Positions 50,829 to 60,763 of a stretch of DNA of 64,000 bases are shown piece after piece. The notes under the pieces are model-generated. The model saw only the letters and a list, made by a program, of their open reading frames with translations, was not told where the DNA came from and did not search any database. Position numbers and translations under genes: made by a program. Every line of letters starts with the position of its first letter. Within the stretch, counting starts at the first letter, position 1. Origin of the DNA: an uncultured Lutibacter sp. (lineage in GTDB: Bacteria; Bacteroidota; Bacteroidia; Flavobacteriales; Flavobacteriaceae); NCBI RefSeq assembly GCF_947495725.1, contig NZ_CANLZZ010000004.1, forward strand, positions 124,001-188,000, read 5' to 3'.

Positions 50829-52130
50829 ATGGATACTACACCATTTTTTACACAAGACACAATAAGTTTTGGAATATTAATGCTTACGCTTGGCTTTGTT
50901 TTTTATACTTCAACAAGTAAAACAAAAGGATGGGTTAAATTTTACAAATATGTTCCAGCTCTTTTAATGGCTTATTTACTGCCCGCACTATTTACTTCAG
51001 CAAAAATTATTGCTCCTGAATGGGAAAGTGTAAATGAGGTTGGAATGGTTACCAAACATAGTTCCCAACTATACTACGTAGCAAGTAGGTTTTTACTACC
51101 TGCGGCATTGGTTTTGATGACTTTAAGTATTGATTTAAAAGCAGTTTTTAATTTAGGTCCAAAAGCTTTAATTATGTTTATTACAGGTACCATTGGAATT
51201 ATAATTGGAGGTCCCATAGCAATTCTATTAATATCTACTTTTTCGCCTGAAACAGTTGGTGGTGTTGGACCAGATGCTGTTTGGAGAGGTTTAGCCACTT
51301 TAGCTGGAAGTTGGATTGGTGGAGGAGCTAACCAAGCTGCAATGCTAGAAATATATGAATACAATCCAAAAAAATATGGTGGAATGGTATTAGTTGATAT
51401 AGTTGTAGCAAATTTATGGATGGCAATTGTTTTAATTGGGATTGGAAAATCTGAAAAAATTGATAAATGGCTAAAATCAGATACTTCAGCTATTGAAGAG
51501 TTAAAAGAAAAAGTTTCTACATATGCTTCAAAAATTTCAAGAAATCCATCACTCTCTGATTTAATAATTATTTTATCCATTGCATTTACAATTGTTAGTT
51601 TTTCACATTTTGGAGCCAATACAATATCTATGTTTTTAAAAGAAAACTTTGAAGCGGTTAGTGATAAAAGTTCAGCTTTATCTTCATTTGGTTCTCAATT
51701 TTTTTGGATGATTAGTATTGCTACAATTTTAGGAATTATAGCTTCCTTTACTAGGTTAAAAAATTACGAAGGGGCCGGAGCGAGTAAAATAGGAAGTGTT
51801 TTTATTTATATTTTAGTTGCAACTATTGGTATGAAAATGGATTTGGGTAAAATATTTGAAAACCCAGGACTAATATTTATTGGACTTGTTTGGATGACCA
51901 TACATGCTGTTCTATTAATTATTGTTGCAAAAATTATTAGAGCTCCTTACTTTTTTCTTGCTGTTGGAAGCCAAGCCAACGTTGGAGGTGCAGCCTCTGC
52001 TCCTGTTGTAGCTGCGGCATTTCACCCTTCATTAGCTACCGTTGGTGTTTTATTAGCTGTATTTGGTTACGTTGTTGGAACTTACGGTGCTATGCTTACT
52101 ACTGAATTAATGCGAATAGTAGCACCTTAA
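50829..52130 (+). CDS. DUF819 family membrane protein
   Basis: A 433-residue polytopic membrane protein (about 11-12 helices) of the DUF819 family, related to YjcL. Landmarks are GPKALIMFITGTIGIIIGGP, GSWIGGGANQAAM and, near the C-terminus, VGSQANVGGAASAPVVAAA. The two repeated Gly/Asn-rich loops resemble the re-entrant loops of ion-coupled carboxylate or amino acid carriers, so a transporter is likely. Substrate is unknown. It is divergent from the S46 operon, and import of a peptide product would fit that place, by inference. Confidence 0.88.
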   Translation: MDTTPFFTQDTISFGILMLTLGFVFYTSTSKTKGWVKFYKYVPALLMAYLLPALFTSAKIIAPEWESVNEVGMVTKHSSQLYYVASRFLLPAALVLMTLSIDLKAVFNLGPKALIMFITGTIGIIIGGPIAILLISTFSPETVGGVGPDAVWRGLATLAGSWIGGGANQAAMLEIYEYNPKKYGGMVLVDIVVANLWMAIVLIGIGKSEKIDKWLKSDTSAIEELKEKVSTYASKISRNPSLSDLIIILSIAFTIVSFSHFGANTISMFLKENFEAVSDKSSALSSFGSQFFWMISIATILGIIASFTRLKNYEGAGASKIGSVFIYILVATIGMKMDLGKIFENPGLIFIGLVWMTIHAVLLIIVAKIIRAPYFFLAVGSQANVGGAASAPVVAAAFHPSLATVGVLLAVFGYVVGTYGAMLTTELMRIVAP

Positions 52131-52184
52131 TTATTGTTTTTATTCAAATAAAAATTAGATATTTGTCTGTATAAATTTAATTTA

Positions 52185-52883
52185 ATGAAAAAAATAGTTG
52201 GCCTCTTAATTATAGTAACCATTTTAGCTTCATGCGGTAATAATAAATCCGGAAATATGAAAGTAAATGGAAATATTGATGGATTGAAAAAAGGAACACT
52301 TTATTTACAAAAATATGTTGACACTTTATTAGTATCTGTAGATTCTGTTAGCGTTAACGGTGAAAGTAATTTTATACTTTCCGATAATGTTGAAAGTCCT
52401 GAAATATACTTTTTAATGTTAAATAATATTGAAGACGAAAAAATAACCTTCTTTGGTGAAAAAGGTGAAATCACAATAAATTCCAAATTGGAAAAGTTTG
52501 CTACTTCTGCTAAAATTTCTGGTTCAAAAAACCAGGATATCTTAAATGAGTACGAAGCAATGATGGTTAAATTTAACGGTGCTGAATTAGATTTTATTAA
52601 AGATCGATTTGAAGCTCAAAAAGAAGATGACCAAGAGGCTTTTTTAGAAATTCAAAAAAAAGAAAGCAACCTTATTAAAAGAAAATATTACTACACTACC
52701 AACTTTGCTATTCAACATAAAAATAAAGAAGTTGCACCTTATATTGCTTTAACCGAGTTATACTATGCAAATATTAAGCTATTAGATACAGTTAATAATT
52801 CATTAACTAAAAAAATTAAGGCATCAAAATACGGAGCTGAACTGGATAGATTTGTTACTCAAATAAAAGATAAAGAAAAATAA
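52185..52883 (+). CDS. DUF4369-containing lipoprotein
   Basis: A 232-residue lipoprotein. The signal ends TILASC with Cys17. Residues 25-115 match the DUF4369 N-terminal domain: VNGNIDGLKKGTLYLQKY, VDSVSVNGESNFIL, KGEITINSKL. In many Bacteroidota proteins this domain precedes a thioredoxin-like domain with CxxC. Here it is followed only by a helical segment, with no thioredoxin fold, so it cannot act as a thiol reductase. Function unknown. A terminator follows. Confidence 0.85.
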   Translation: MKKIVGLLIIVTILASCGNNKSGNMKVNGNIDGLKKGTLYLQKYVDTLLVSVDSVSVNGESNFILSDNVESPEIYFLMLNNIEDEKITFFGEKGEITINSKLEKFATSAKISGSKNQDILNEYEAMMVKFNGAELDFIKDRFEAQKEDDQEAFLEIQKKESNLIKRKYYYTTNFAIQHKNKEVAPYIALTELYYANIKLLDTVNNSLTKKIKASKYGAELDRFVTQIKDKEK

Positions 52884-52904
52884 ATTTCGTTGAAAATCAA
52901 CATT

Positions 52905-52945
52905 AAAAAGCTCCAAATAATTATATTTTATTTGGAGCTTTTTTT
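52905..52945 (+). terminator. intrinsic terminator after the DUF4369 gene
   Basis: AAAAAGCTCCAAATAA and TTATTTGGAGCTTTTT pair as a long stem around a 7-base loop, ending in a T-run, 22 bp after the stop. Confidence 0.88.
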
Positions 52946-53041
52946 AGAAAATTATACTATCATTTATTCTCAAAAAAATAGGAAAACAAAATTGTTTAAT
53001 TTCCTTATAACTTTAGGTTAAATAAGTAATCTCTGCTTTTC

Positions 53042-53848
53042 TTATTTTACAATTAAAACTTGACCTATTGCTAAGTCATTCGATTTCAAATCATTAAGTT
53101 GCTTTAATTCATCAACTGTTAATCCATAGGATCTTGATATAGAATATAAAGTATCCCCTTTATTTACCGTGTAATTTGAAATATTATTTGAAGGATCAAT
53201 ATTTCTTTTAAAAGGTTTTCCTAAAACCTCTGTATCGTATTTATCTAAATTATACTTTTCAATTAAAGCAATTAATTTAGCTGGATATCTTCTATCTGTA
53301 GCGTAACCTGCAGCGCTCAAACCTTTTGCCCAACCAACATAATCACCTTGTTTTAATTTAAATAGTTTTGCATATCTAGATCTACCTACTAAAAACAAAG
53401 AATGATCTTCAAAAGATTTTGCTGGGTCCTTATATTTTCTAAAGCATTCTCCTTTCTCATCATCATCATGGTAAACCTTACCTCCATTCCAACCTTTGTG
53501 GCATTTTATTCCAAAATGATTGTTCGATTTTTGAGTTAACTGACTGTAACCGCTTCCCGATTCTAAAATACCTTGAGCCAATGTTATACTAGCAGGAATT
53601 TTGTACGTGCGCATTTTCTCCTTTGCCGTTTCATTGTACAGTTGTATATACTCAAGGGTTTTATTTTGAATTGGTGTAGTGGTTTTTGTAACTTTTTTAG
53701 CTGTTACAACTTTTGATTTATTAGAACTGCGTTTAGCTACAATTTCTTGTTGAGCCTTGTTGGATTTTTGAGCTATCTTTTTTTTAGATTTACAACTTGC
53801 TAATAATCCTACCAAAATTATACTATATATAAAATATTTCATTTTCAT
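53042..53848 (-). CDS. LysM-containing glucosaminidase (peptidoglycan hydrolase) lipoprotein
   Basis: A 268-residue lipoprotein (signal LVGLLASC). A basic, Ser/Lys/Thr-rich linker leads to a GH73-type glucosaminidase domain at about 65-210: SITLAQGILESGSGYSQL with the catalytic Glu, NNHFGIKCHKGW and YATDRRYPAKLI. A single LysM (YTVNKGDTLYSISRSYGLTV) closes the protein and binds peptidoglycan. It hydrolyses bonds next to N-acetylglucosamine. The start at 53848 gives MKMKYFIYS. The frame extends to 53863, inside the upstream gene, which I discount. Confidence 0.92.
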   Translation of the reverse strand: MKMKYFIYSIILVGLLASCKSKKKIAQKSNKAQQEIVAKRSSNKSKVVTAKKVTKTTTPIQNKTLEYIQLYNETAKEKMRTYKIPASITLAQGILESGSGYSQLTQKSNNHFGIKCHKGWNGGKVYHDDDEKGECFRKYKDPAKSFEDHSLFLVGRSRYAKLFKLKQGDYVGWAKGLSAAGYATDRRYPAKLIALIEKYNLDKYDTEVLGKPFKRNIDPSNNISNYTVNKGDTLYSISRSYGLTVDELKQLNDLKSNDLAIGQVLIVK

Positions 53849-53849
53849 T

Positions 53850-54782
53850 TTATTCAATAACACATCTATTTTTTCTATTCAAAAAAGTATTCATCCCTTC
53901 AATTCCTTGTAAACCTCCCGTATGAATCGCTACTATTTTTGTCTTTTCCGAAAAATAATCTTTTTTAATCAAATCAACAATTCCAAACATCATTTTTCCA
54001 GTATAAATTGGGTCCAACGGAATACCTGTTTCTTTTTTAAATTTATTAATAAATTTAATTAATTCGTCTGTCACTTTACCATAACCTCCAAAATGATACT
54101 CTGTATTTAAACTCCAATTATTGTCCGTTAGTATGTATTTTTTAATTTCATTATGAAGAAAATTTCCTTTTAAAGCTGGAAAACCTATTACTTTTTGATG
54201 AGGTTTTAAAGAATTTATCAATCCCGAAATAGTTCCACCCGTTCCAATAGCAGAACAAACTATGTCATATTTTGAATCTTCTTCGGTTAAAATTTCTTCG
54301 CAGCCTTTTACCGCCAGTTCGTTGGTTCCACCTTCCGGAACCAAATAAAACTCCCCATATTTCTCTTTTAAAAATTGAATAAAACCTTCTGAATTTTTAT
54401 TTCTGTACTCACTTCTAGAAACAAATTCAAATTGCATTTTATAATCAGAAGCAAATTTTAACGTTTGGTTATTTTCAATAACTTCCTGTAAATTATTTGC
54501 AAGTTCATCTCCCCTAATTACACCAATAGTTTTAAAACCAAATTCAAAACCAGCAGCAGCTGCTGCAGCAATATGATTGGAGTAGGCACCTCCAAAAGTT
54601 AAAAATGTATGATGGTTTAATTCCTTGGCCTTTTCTAAATTATATTTTAATTTTCGATATTTATTACCTGAAATAAAATGGTGAAGTTCATCTTCTCTTT
54701 TAATAAATAGTTCTACTTCTTTTCCTTCAATTTCAGAAAAAGTAATTTTTTGAGTTCTGCTATGTTTATTTTTTAAGAGCAC
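53850..54782 (-). CDS. PLP-dependent ACC deaminase/D-cysteine desulfhydrase family protein
   Basis: A 310-residue fold-type II PLP enzyme. The PLP lysine is Lys41 in SGNKYRKLKYNL. FLTFGGAYSNHIAAAAAAG binds the substrate carboxylate, and SAIGTGGTISGLI the phosphate. Members either open the cyclopropane ring of 1-aminocyclopropane-1-carboxylate or remove sulfide from D-cysteine. The discriminating residues cannot be assigned with confidence, and D-cysteine desulfhydrase is the more usual activity outside plant-associated bacteria. It overlaps the end of the ABC-F gene by 10 bp. Confidence 0.88.
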   Translation of the reverse strand: MLLKNKHSRTQKITFSEIEGKEVELFIKREDELHHFISGNKYRKLKYNLEKAKELNHHTFLTFGGAYSNHIAAAAAAGFEFGFKTIGVIRGDELANNLQEVIENNQTLKFASDYKMQFEFVSRSEYRNKNSEGFIQFLKEKYGEFYLVPEGGTNELAVKGCEEILTEEDSKYDIVCSAIGTGGTISGLINSLKPHQKVIGFPALKGNFLHNEIKKYILTDNNWSLNTEYHFGGYGKVTDELIKFINKFKKETGIPLDPIYTGKMMFGIVDLIKKDYFSEKTKIVAIHTGGLQGIEGMNTFLNRKNRCVIE

Positions 54783-56692
54783 GCTTCAATTTTTTCTTCT
54801 AAAGCCTCCCATTCTTCCATTAATCTTTCTGCCTTTAGCTTAGCTTCCTCATAGTTTTTAAAGAAATCTGTATTAGCTGAAGTAGCTTCATAGTCCTGAG
54901 CCAATGCTGCATCCATTTCTAATATTTTCTTTTCACATTCATCAATTTGCGATTCAAGTTTCGATAATTGATTTTTCATTCTTTTCAACTCCTTTTCTTC
55001 TTCTCGAGATAATTGATTTTTTTTCTTTTTAGATACATCAACAGTTTTGTTTACTACAGTTCTTTTTTCAGCTTCACGTAAGTTTTCAATTTGATGTTGT
55101 TCTAAGAAAAAATCAATATCACCTAAGTATTCTTTAATAACTTTATCCTTAAATCCATAAACCGTTGTAGCTAAACCTTGTAAAAAATCTCTATCATGCG
55201 ATACTAAAATAAGCGTTCCATCAAATTTACTAAGTGCTTGTTTTAACACATTCTTGGAAGCTATATCTAAATGGTTAGTTGGCTCATCCATAATTAAAAC
55301 ATTGAAAGGCAACAACAACAATTTACAAAGTGCTAGCCTATTTCTTTCTCCTCCAGAAAGCATTTTAGCTTTTTTATCAACTGCATCTCCTCCAAATAAA
55401 AAGGAACCCAACATATCTCTAACTCTAGCTCGGTTGCCGTCAGTTGCAGCATCTTCCATTATTTCTAAAACTGTTTTCTCCGGCTCTAAATATTCCGATT
55501 GATTTTGAGCAAAATAACCAATTTGCACATTATGCCCCAATTTTAAATGACCTCCGTGAGGAATTTCTCCAACTAATATTTTTGCTAACGTAGATTTTCC
55601 TTGTCCGTTTTGACCTACAAAAGCAATTTTACTATTTCTTTCAATAAGTAAATCTACATTTTCCAAAACATGCTTGTCGCCATAACTTTTTGATAAATTT
55701 TCAGCTTCAACCACAATTTTACCAGGATCTTTTGAAACTTGAAAACGAATATTCATAACAGCATTATCGTCATTATCTACTTCAATTCGTTCTACTTTAT
55801 CTAACTTTTTAATTAAAGATTGAGCCATAGTTGCTTTGTTGGCTTTTGCTCTAAACTTATCAATTAACAATTGGGTAGCTTTAATCTCTTTCTCCTGATT
55901 TTTTTGAGCTTGTAGCTGTTTTTCCTTTATTTCTCCTCTTAAAAGTAAAAACTGAGAGTATGGTTTTTTGTAATCGTAAATTTTACCCAAAGATATTTCA
56001 ATGGTTCTATTTGTAACATTGTCTAAAAACATTTTATCGTGCGAAACAAGCACAATTGCGCCAGAATAATTTTTTAAGAAATTTTCTAGCCAAACAATTG
56101 ATTCAATATCTAAGTGATTTGTTGGCTCATCTAATAATAAAATATCATTATCTTGAAGTAATAATTTTGCTAACTCAATTCTCATTCGCCAACCTCCGGA
56201 AAAAGTATCTGTTAGTTTATCAAAATCTTCTCTTTGAAATCCTAAACCTTGTAATATTTTTTCTGTGTTTCCTTGATAATTATAACCTCCAAGCAATTCG
56301 TATCTATGGGTATAATCATTAAGATTAACCATTAAATCATGATAATATTCACTTTCATAATCGGTTCTTTCTGCCAATTCAAGATTTACTTCTTCTAGCT
56401 TTAATTCTAGTTTCTTTATTTCTTCAAAAGCTTCATATGCTTCTTCTAAAATAGTTCTTCCTTCAACAAAATCAATATCTTGACGTAAAAATCCAATACG
56501 CACATCTTTATCAAAGGCCATTGTTCCAGATGAACTTTCAATATCTTTTGAAATTACTTTTAAGAGTGTAGATTTTCCTGCTCCATTTTTTCCTATTAAA
56601 CCAATTCTATCTCCTTTATTTAACTTAAAAGTTATCTCTGAAAATAAATCAGAACCGGCAAAAGAAACCGATAAATTATGTACGTTAAGCAT
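54773..56692 (-). CDS. ABC-F family ATPase
   Basis: A 639-residue soluble protein with two ABC domains and no membrane part. Walker A motifs are GKNGAGKST (about 36) and GQNGQGKST (about 363). Signature and Walker B motifs are FSGGWRMRIELA with LLLDEPTNHLD, and LSGGERNRLAL with LIMDEPTNHLD. A linker between the domains and a C-terminal coiled coil (about 540-639) resemble Uup/YdiF-type ABC-F proteins. These bind ribosomes and regulate translation, and some protect from antibiotics, but no resistance role can be inferred. It has its own full promoter. Confidence 0.92.
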   Translation of the reverse strand: MLNVHNLSVSFAGSDLFSEITFKLNKGDRIGLIGKNGAGKSTLLKVISKDIESSSGTMAFDKDVRIGFLRQDIDFVEGRTILEEAYEAFEEIKKLELKLEEVNLELAERTDYESEYYHDLMVNLNDYTHRYELLGGYNYQGNTEKILQGLGFQREDFDKLTDTFSGGWRMRIELAKLLLQDNDILLLDEPTNHLDIESIVWLENFLKNYSGAIVLVSHDKMFLDNVTNRTIEISLGKIYDYKKPYSQFLLLRGEIKEKQLQAQKNQEKEIKATQLLIDKFRAKANKATMAQSLIKKLDKVERIEVDNDDNAVMNIRFQVSKDPGKIVVEAENLSKSYGDKHVLENVDLLIERNSKIAFVGQNGQGKSTLAKILVGEIPHGGHLKLGHNVQIGYFAQNQSEYLEPEKTVLEIMEDAATDGNRARVRDMLGSFLFGGDAVDKKAKMLSGGERNRLALCKLLLLPFNVLIMDEPTNHLDIASKNVLKQALSKFDGTLILVSHDRDFLQGLATTVYGFKDKVIKEYLGDIDFFLEQHQIENLREAEKRTVVNKTVDVSKKKKNQLSREEEKELKRMKNQLSKLESQIDECEKKILEMDAALAQDYEATSANTDFFKNYEEAKLKAERLMEEWEALEEKIEACS

Positions 56693-56740
56693 TTATATTT
56701 TATAATTAAATGTAAATTTGTCTTTATTTCAAAAATCGTA

Positions 56741-56771
56741 CAAACTTACTATAAAAATGTTTGGTACTCAA
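56741..56771 (-). promoter_or_regulatory. promoter of the ABC-F operon (TTG-N20-TAAGTTTG)
   Basis: Minus strand TTG (56771-56769), 20 bp spacer, TAAGTTTG (56748-56741). A complete Bacteroidota promoter with the same -7 box and spacing as fabH, leaving a leader of about 45 bp. Confidence 0.65.
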
Positions 56772-56820
56772 TTAAAGTTCATATTAATAATTTAACTTAT
56801 TAACTCGCAATCAATCAACA

Positions 56821-57213
56821 ATGATTAAAAAAGGAACAAAATTATATAGTGTATTATTTAATAAATGTCCTAGATGCCATAAAGGAAGTTTTATGGAAGG
56901 AAATAATATTTTTAGCTTTAAAAACATTAATAAAATGAAGGAAAGTTGTTCAAATTGCAACTTAAAATACATGATGGAACCTTCGTTTTATTACGGCGCT
57001 ATGTATATTACCTATGCCTTATCAGTAGGAATTTCAGTAGCCACGTTTATAATTTCTAACCTTATTTTTAAACTAAACTTATTACAGTGTTTTATACCAA
57101 TAGTAGTAGTCCTAATTTTAACATCTCCAATAACACTTCGTTTTTCAAGAATTATTTGGATAAATATATTTGTTAAATATAATCCAAAGCTAAAAGATTC
57201 TAAAAACGATTAA
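56821..57213 (+). CDS. DUF983 family membrane protein
   Basis: A 130-residue protein. A zinc-ribbon-like pair CPRCHKGSF (16-24) and CSNCNLKYM (about 44-52) precedes two membrane spans (about 62-80 and 88-106). This is the DUF983 layout, in which a small zinc finger is fused to a membrane hairpin. Function is not known. The first four cysteines are all present. The 3' end overlaps the end of the convergent FAD oxidoreductase by 14 bp. Confidence 0.85.
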   Translation: MIKKGTKLYSVLFNKCPRCHKGSFMEGNNIFSFKNINKMKESCSNCNLKYMMEPSFYYGAMYITYALSVGISVATFIISNLIFKLNLLQCFIPIVVVLILTSPITLRFSRIIWINIFVKYNPKLKDSKND

Positions 57214-58237
57214 TTGTAAAATCATTATCTAGCTCTACACCCTTTTCTAAATGGTTGTAAAGTGTTTTAGCAGCTAATGGAGCAATCATTACACCTCGAG
57301 TGCCCAATCCGTTAAAGACAGCTAAATTGTTGTGTTTTGGATGCTTTCCTAATAAAGGTCTTCTATCTTTTATAGTTGGTCTTATACCTGCAACATGTTC
57401 TACAATTTTATAAGGAACCGTTAAAAAAGATTCTAACTTACTTATTAACTCGTTTTTACCTTCTTGTGTCGGATTTTTAGATTTATCTTTCCAATTAAAA
57501 GTAGCACCCACTTTATAATAATTATTTCCTAAAGGCATAACAAACACAGCCGCTTTAATTAAGAAATCCACTTTTAACTTAGGTGCATGTATTACTAATA
57601 ATTCACCTTTAGCCTCCTTCATTGGTAAATAATTAAAGAATGGATTGGTACTTAAGCCAAAACCTTCGCAAAATACAACTTTTGTTGCTTGGAATTCTTC
57701 ATATGTGCAATTAGATTGATCTAGCTTCAATTTTTCATAATTAAAGCTTTCATTTTTAAGCAATCCCATGGTTAATAAATAATTTCTATAATCATTTATC
57801 AAAGATTTTGTATCAATTCTGCCGGTATTTATTAATTTCCCAAATCCAAAATTCGATTGTATACCTTCATACTTTTCATGTAAAATTTCAGAAACCATAT
57901 AATTTGAAAGCCTAGGTTTATCACTTGCTATAAACCAATTATTTTGTTCTTCTATAGTTTTAAATATTCGATAAATATCAACAGAATAATCATACTTTTT
58001 ATTGAATTTTTTTTCTAAATCTTTATAAAAAGGCAAAGCTAAATTTAGCTGTTCAATTGCATTCCAAACAGGTGTAAATCTTTTTAAAATTACTGGATTA
58101 TACATTCCTCCTGCAACAATAGATGAGTTTTGTGAATTATCTTCATAAACAATATATGATTTTCCATTTTTTTCTAATTCTCTAGAAAATGAAAGTCCTG
58201 CTAAGCCTAATCCAACAATAATATAATCTATTTTCAT
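57200..58237 (-). CDS. FAD-dependent oxidoreductase (DadA/ThiO-like)
   Basis: A 345-residue flavoprotein of the D-amino acid oxidase/dehydrogenase family. The FAD motif is IIVGLGLAGLSFSRELEKNG at residues 5-24. The second FAD-binding piece near the C-terminus is FNGLGTRGVMIAP, and HVAGIRPTIKDRRPLLGKHP is the family's substrate-side block. Size resembles glycine oxidase/ThiO or a short DadA. No thiamine genes are adjacent, so the substrate is open. A weak -7 box (TAATTTTG, 58249-58242) precedes the ATG by 4 bp. Confidence 0.85.
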   Translation of the reverse strand: MKIDYIIVGLGLAGLSFSRELEKNGKSYIVYEDNSQNSSIVAGGMYNPVILKRFTPVWNAIEQLNLALPFYKDLEKKFNKKYDYSVDIYRIFKTIEEQNNWFIASDKPRLSNYMVSEILHEKYEGIQSNFGFGKLINTGRIDTKSLINDYRNYLLTMGLLKNESFNYEKLKLDQSNCTYEEFQATKVVFCEGFGLSTNPFFNYLPMKEAKGELLVIHAPKLKVDFLIKAAVFVMPLGNNYYKVGATFNWKDKSKNPTQEGKNELISKLESFLTVPYKIVEHVAGIRPTIKDRRPLLGKHPKHNNLAVFNGLGTRGVMIAPLAAKTLYNHLEKGVELDNDFTINRF

Positions 58238-58261
58238 ATTTCAAAATTACTTATTAAAACA

Positions 58262-58291
58262 AAAAACTCTTGCTTTGGCAAGAGTTTTTTT
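58262..58291 (-). terminator. intrinsic terminator of the gldKLMN operon
   Basis: ACTCTTGC and GCAAGAGT (58266-58285) pair around a TTTG loop, flanked by A and T runs. It lies 20 bp after the gldN stop on the minus strand. Confidence 0.85.
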
Positions 58292-58311
58292 ATAATAATA
58301 TTTAACCGAAT

Positions 58312-59217
58312 TTAGTAATTCCACATATCCAGTTCTTTATTTCTAATTTGATCTTTAATTTTATTTGATTCTAACACCTGAAACAATGAGTTTCCTTTTA
58401 CATATTCTGAAACGTCACGATCTCCATAAATATTTTCTTCTCTAATAATAATTGAGCTAAATCTTCTTGCATTTAAAACGTGATCAAATGAAATAGGAAA
58501 GGCTGAATTTTTAGGGTTGAAAACTTTCATTTTGTGTAATAGATTTCTTGCATCTGGAAACCAAACCCAAAACAATGGTAATTGCTCAGTAATATCAATA
58601 TCTTCTCTTCCCATTGTTTGAACATCTGGAGCAATAGGAGCAAGTGCTAATAATCTATATTTTAACTCACCTTGTCTTTTATCAAAATACCAAAGACCTT
58701 TAATTTTAAATCCTTCAATATCTTGTGAAGTTAAATTTATCTTATCTACATATTCATCAATATTCGTGGCCCCGGCATTCATTTCATCAAAACCAGCGTC
58801 AGTGGTATCAACTCTAAACAACTTTCTGTTTATTTCTGCTTTGGTCATTTTAGCCGTAAAGTAGGAATCGTCATAAACTTCAGTTATTTCATCATTCTTA
58901 ATTCCTTTTAACAGCGTATCAAATAAAGATCTTCTATTTCCCGAAACAGTAGTTGTATCAACTGGATAATATAACGGTAAATTGATTTTTTCATTCAAAT
59001 CAATATATTCCCAAACTACTTTAGACCATAAAATATCTCTATCATCTACATACCCATACTCTAAAGGTTTATCATTATCGGCTGCTTGTTGCTCAATAGT
59101 TTTCTTTCCAATATCAGAAGGTCTTTTGGCGTTCAACGGATTACCAGATTGAGCAAATGTTGCTTGAACCACAACTAGTGCTAAAATAAAAATTCCAATA
59201 TTTTTCTTAATCATCAT
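58312..59217 (-). CDS. gldN: gliding motility / type IX secretion protein GldN
   Basis: A 301-residue periplasmic component (signal peptide ending TFAQ, about 23). GldN (PorN) forms the large periplasmic ring with GldK and contacts GldM. Family-typical features are the VVWEYIDLNEKINLPLYYPVD segment, KIKGLWYFDKRQGELKYRL and VWFPDARNLLHKM. Length matches other GldN proteins (about 300). Last of four genes, 10 bp after gldM, and followed by the operon terminator. Confidence 0.94.
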   Translation of the reverse strand: MMIKKNIGIFILALVVVQATFAQSGNPLNAKRPSDIGKKTIEQQAADNDKPLEYGYVDDRDILWSKVVWEYIDLNEKINLPLYYPVDTTTVSGNRRSLFDTLLKGIKNDEITEVYDDSYFTAKMTKAEINRKLFRVDTTDAGFDEMNAGATNIDEYVDKINLTSQDIEGFKIKGLWYFDKRQGELKYRLLALAPIAPDVQTMGREDIDITEQLPLFWVWFPDARNLLHKMKVFNPKNSAFPISFDHVLNARRFSSIIIREENIYGDRDVSEYVKGNSLFQVLESNKIKDQIRNKELDMWNY

Positions 59218-59227
59218 TTATTACTGT

Positions 59228-60763
59228 TTATTGAATTTCAATACTTACCGGAGATGCATTCTTAATTTTATAAGATGTATTTCCTACTAACGAGGATTTT
59301 ATATCAAATATTGTAACAACATCACCTCTTTTAGCTTTTGCAATTGCTTTTGATGCCGCAGCATCCATTCTATTTCCTCTTACTACAACAGCACCTTGTC
59401 CAGGTACTTTAAGTGTAAAACCTGTAGTATTCAAAGTTAAGTCAAAATCAAAATCTGGTAGCATTGCACCAACTGTTGCTTTTCCTAAACTTGTTTTTGG
59501 CATTTTTACATGCCCTCCTTGTTTTCTTATAGTACCTTGTGGTGAAGGTATATCTTTAATTCTAAAATTTTGAGAAGAACTAACTGTTTGTCCATTTGGT
59601 AGTTTTCCAGAAACTGTTATTTTAACCTCTCTTCCTGATGAAGGAGTCATAATATACTTTCCTGATCCACTTCCCTTTCTTAAACCACTTGCGTTAGCTT
59701 GTACCAAATTATCCGGTATTCCAGGTATTGAAATAGTCATAGGGTTTGGCACTCCCCTATATACAACATTCATTTTGTCTGCTGAAATAACCGCACTATT
59801 TGGTTTTGGAATAACCGCATAACTTGAAGAAATTGGAATTTCTACAGGTTCTCCGTTTTCTGTAAAAACAAATTTACCTTTAATATTATGTTCACCTACA
59901 TTTCCTGCTGGAAAATCTAATAAAACTTGTCCAGCCTGAATACTTTCTTTTGGTAATGCTCTTCCACCTATTTCAACAACATCAGCTTTTAAAGTTGGGT
60001 CTTTTTTACCTAAATAAATTTTACCCGTAAATTTTTCTCCTTGAAAAAAGGCCGTTTTATCAGAAACCACAATGGCTTCATAATTTGTTAAGGATACATC
60101 ACTTTCTAATTGCCCACCTAATAAACTACTATAAATTTCAGATTCTGTAGTTTTAATATCCATTTGCATGGATGTTAAATTGGTTATTGTTGAAATTAAA
60201 GGAAAACCCTCGTAACGGTTTTTTAACCATGGCTGTTTTCCATCCTCAATTTTTTGGTCTGATGTATCAAATCTTTTATTTACAACTTCACTTATAGGAT
60301 TGTTTTCACCAAGTAAACCTTTTATTCCATCTCTAAAACCAGAAATTTTATCTAAAAATTCTTGTCCGTTTGGAGTAAACTTTCCACTTACGAAAAAGTG
60401 TTCATCCACAATGTTAGTTTTATCCATTGCTTCGTAATCCTTTATATCTTTTTGCTCTGCTAAAAACAGTGTTTTTTTAGATTCTAAATAATCACTAAAA
60501 TCTTTCGAAAGTTGACTTACCTCCTTTGCTATCTTAGACAATTCGCCATATTTTTCTGGCTGTTCTTGAGCTTTGGTTGCTAAATTAGCAAGTGTTTCGT
60601 TATTTTTTTGTGTAGCAGTTGTGTTATTTTCAACCAACTTTTCATTCATAAAACCAAAAGCCGATAAAACTTCTTTAGACATATTCATTGCTAACATTGC
60701 AATGAAAACTAAATACATTAAGTTTATCATCTTTTGCCTTGGTGATAATTTACCTGAAGCCAT
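59228..60763 (-). CDS. gldM: gliding motility / type IX secretion motor protein GldM
   Basis: A 511-residue inner-membrane protein with a single N-terminal span (about 12-34: MINLMYLVFIAMLAMNMSKE) and a long periplasmic part of four beta-rich domains. With GldL it forms the proton-driven motor of the T9SS and gliding machinery, and its periplasmic tip reaches the GldKN ring. The first residues MASGKLSPRQKMINLMYL and the helical domain 40-210 are characteristic. Length fits (about 510-520). It starts 47 bp after gldL. Confidence 0.95.
   Translation of the reverse strand: MASGKLSPRQKMINLMYLVFIAMLAMNMSKEVLSAFGFMNEKLVENNTTATQKNNETLANLATKAQEQPEKYGELSKIAKEVSQLSKDFSDYLESKKTLFLAEQKDIKDYEAMDKTNIVDEHFFVSGKFTPNGQEFLDKISGFRDGIKGLLGENNPISEVVNKRFDTSDQKIEDGKQPWLKNRYEGFPLISTITNLTSMQMDIKTTESEIYSSLLGGQLESDVSLTNYEAIVVSDKTAFFQGEKFTGKIYLGKKDPTLKADVVEIGGRALPKESIQAGQVLLDFPAGNVGEHNIKGKFVFTENGEPVEIPISSSYAVIPKPNSAVISADKMNVVYRGVPNPMTISIPGIPDNLVQANASGLRKGSGSGKYIMTPSSGREVKITVSGKLPNGQTVSSSQNFRIKDIPSPQGTIRKQGGHVKMPKTSLGKATVGAMLPDFDFDLTLNTTGFTLKVPGQGAVVVRGNRMDAAASKAIAKAKRGDVVTIFDIKSSLVGNTSYKIKNASPVSIEIQ

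Noticed and set aside
51074-51619. 181-codon minus-strand frame
   Set aside because: It is entirely inside the DUF819 membrane protein on the opposite strand, with no family features.
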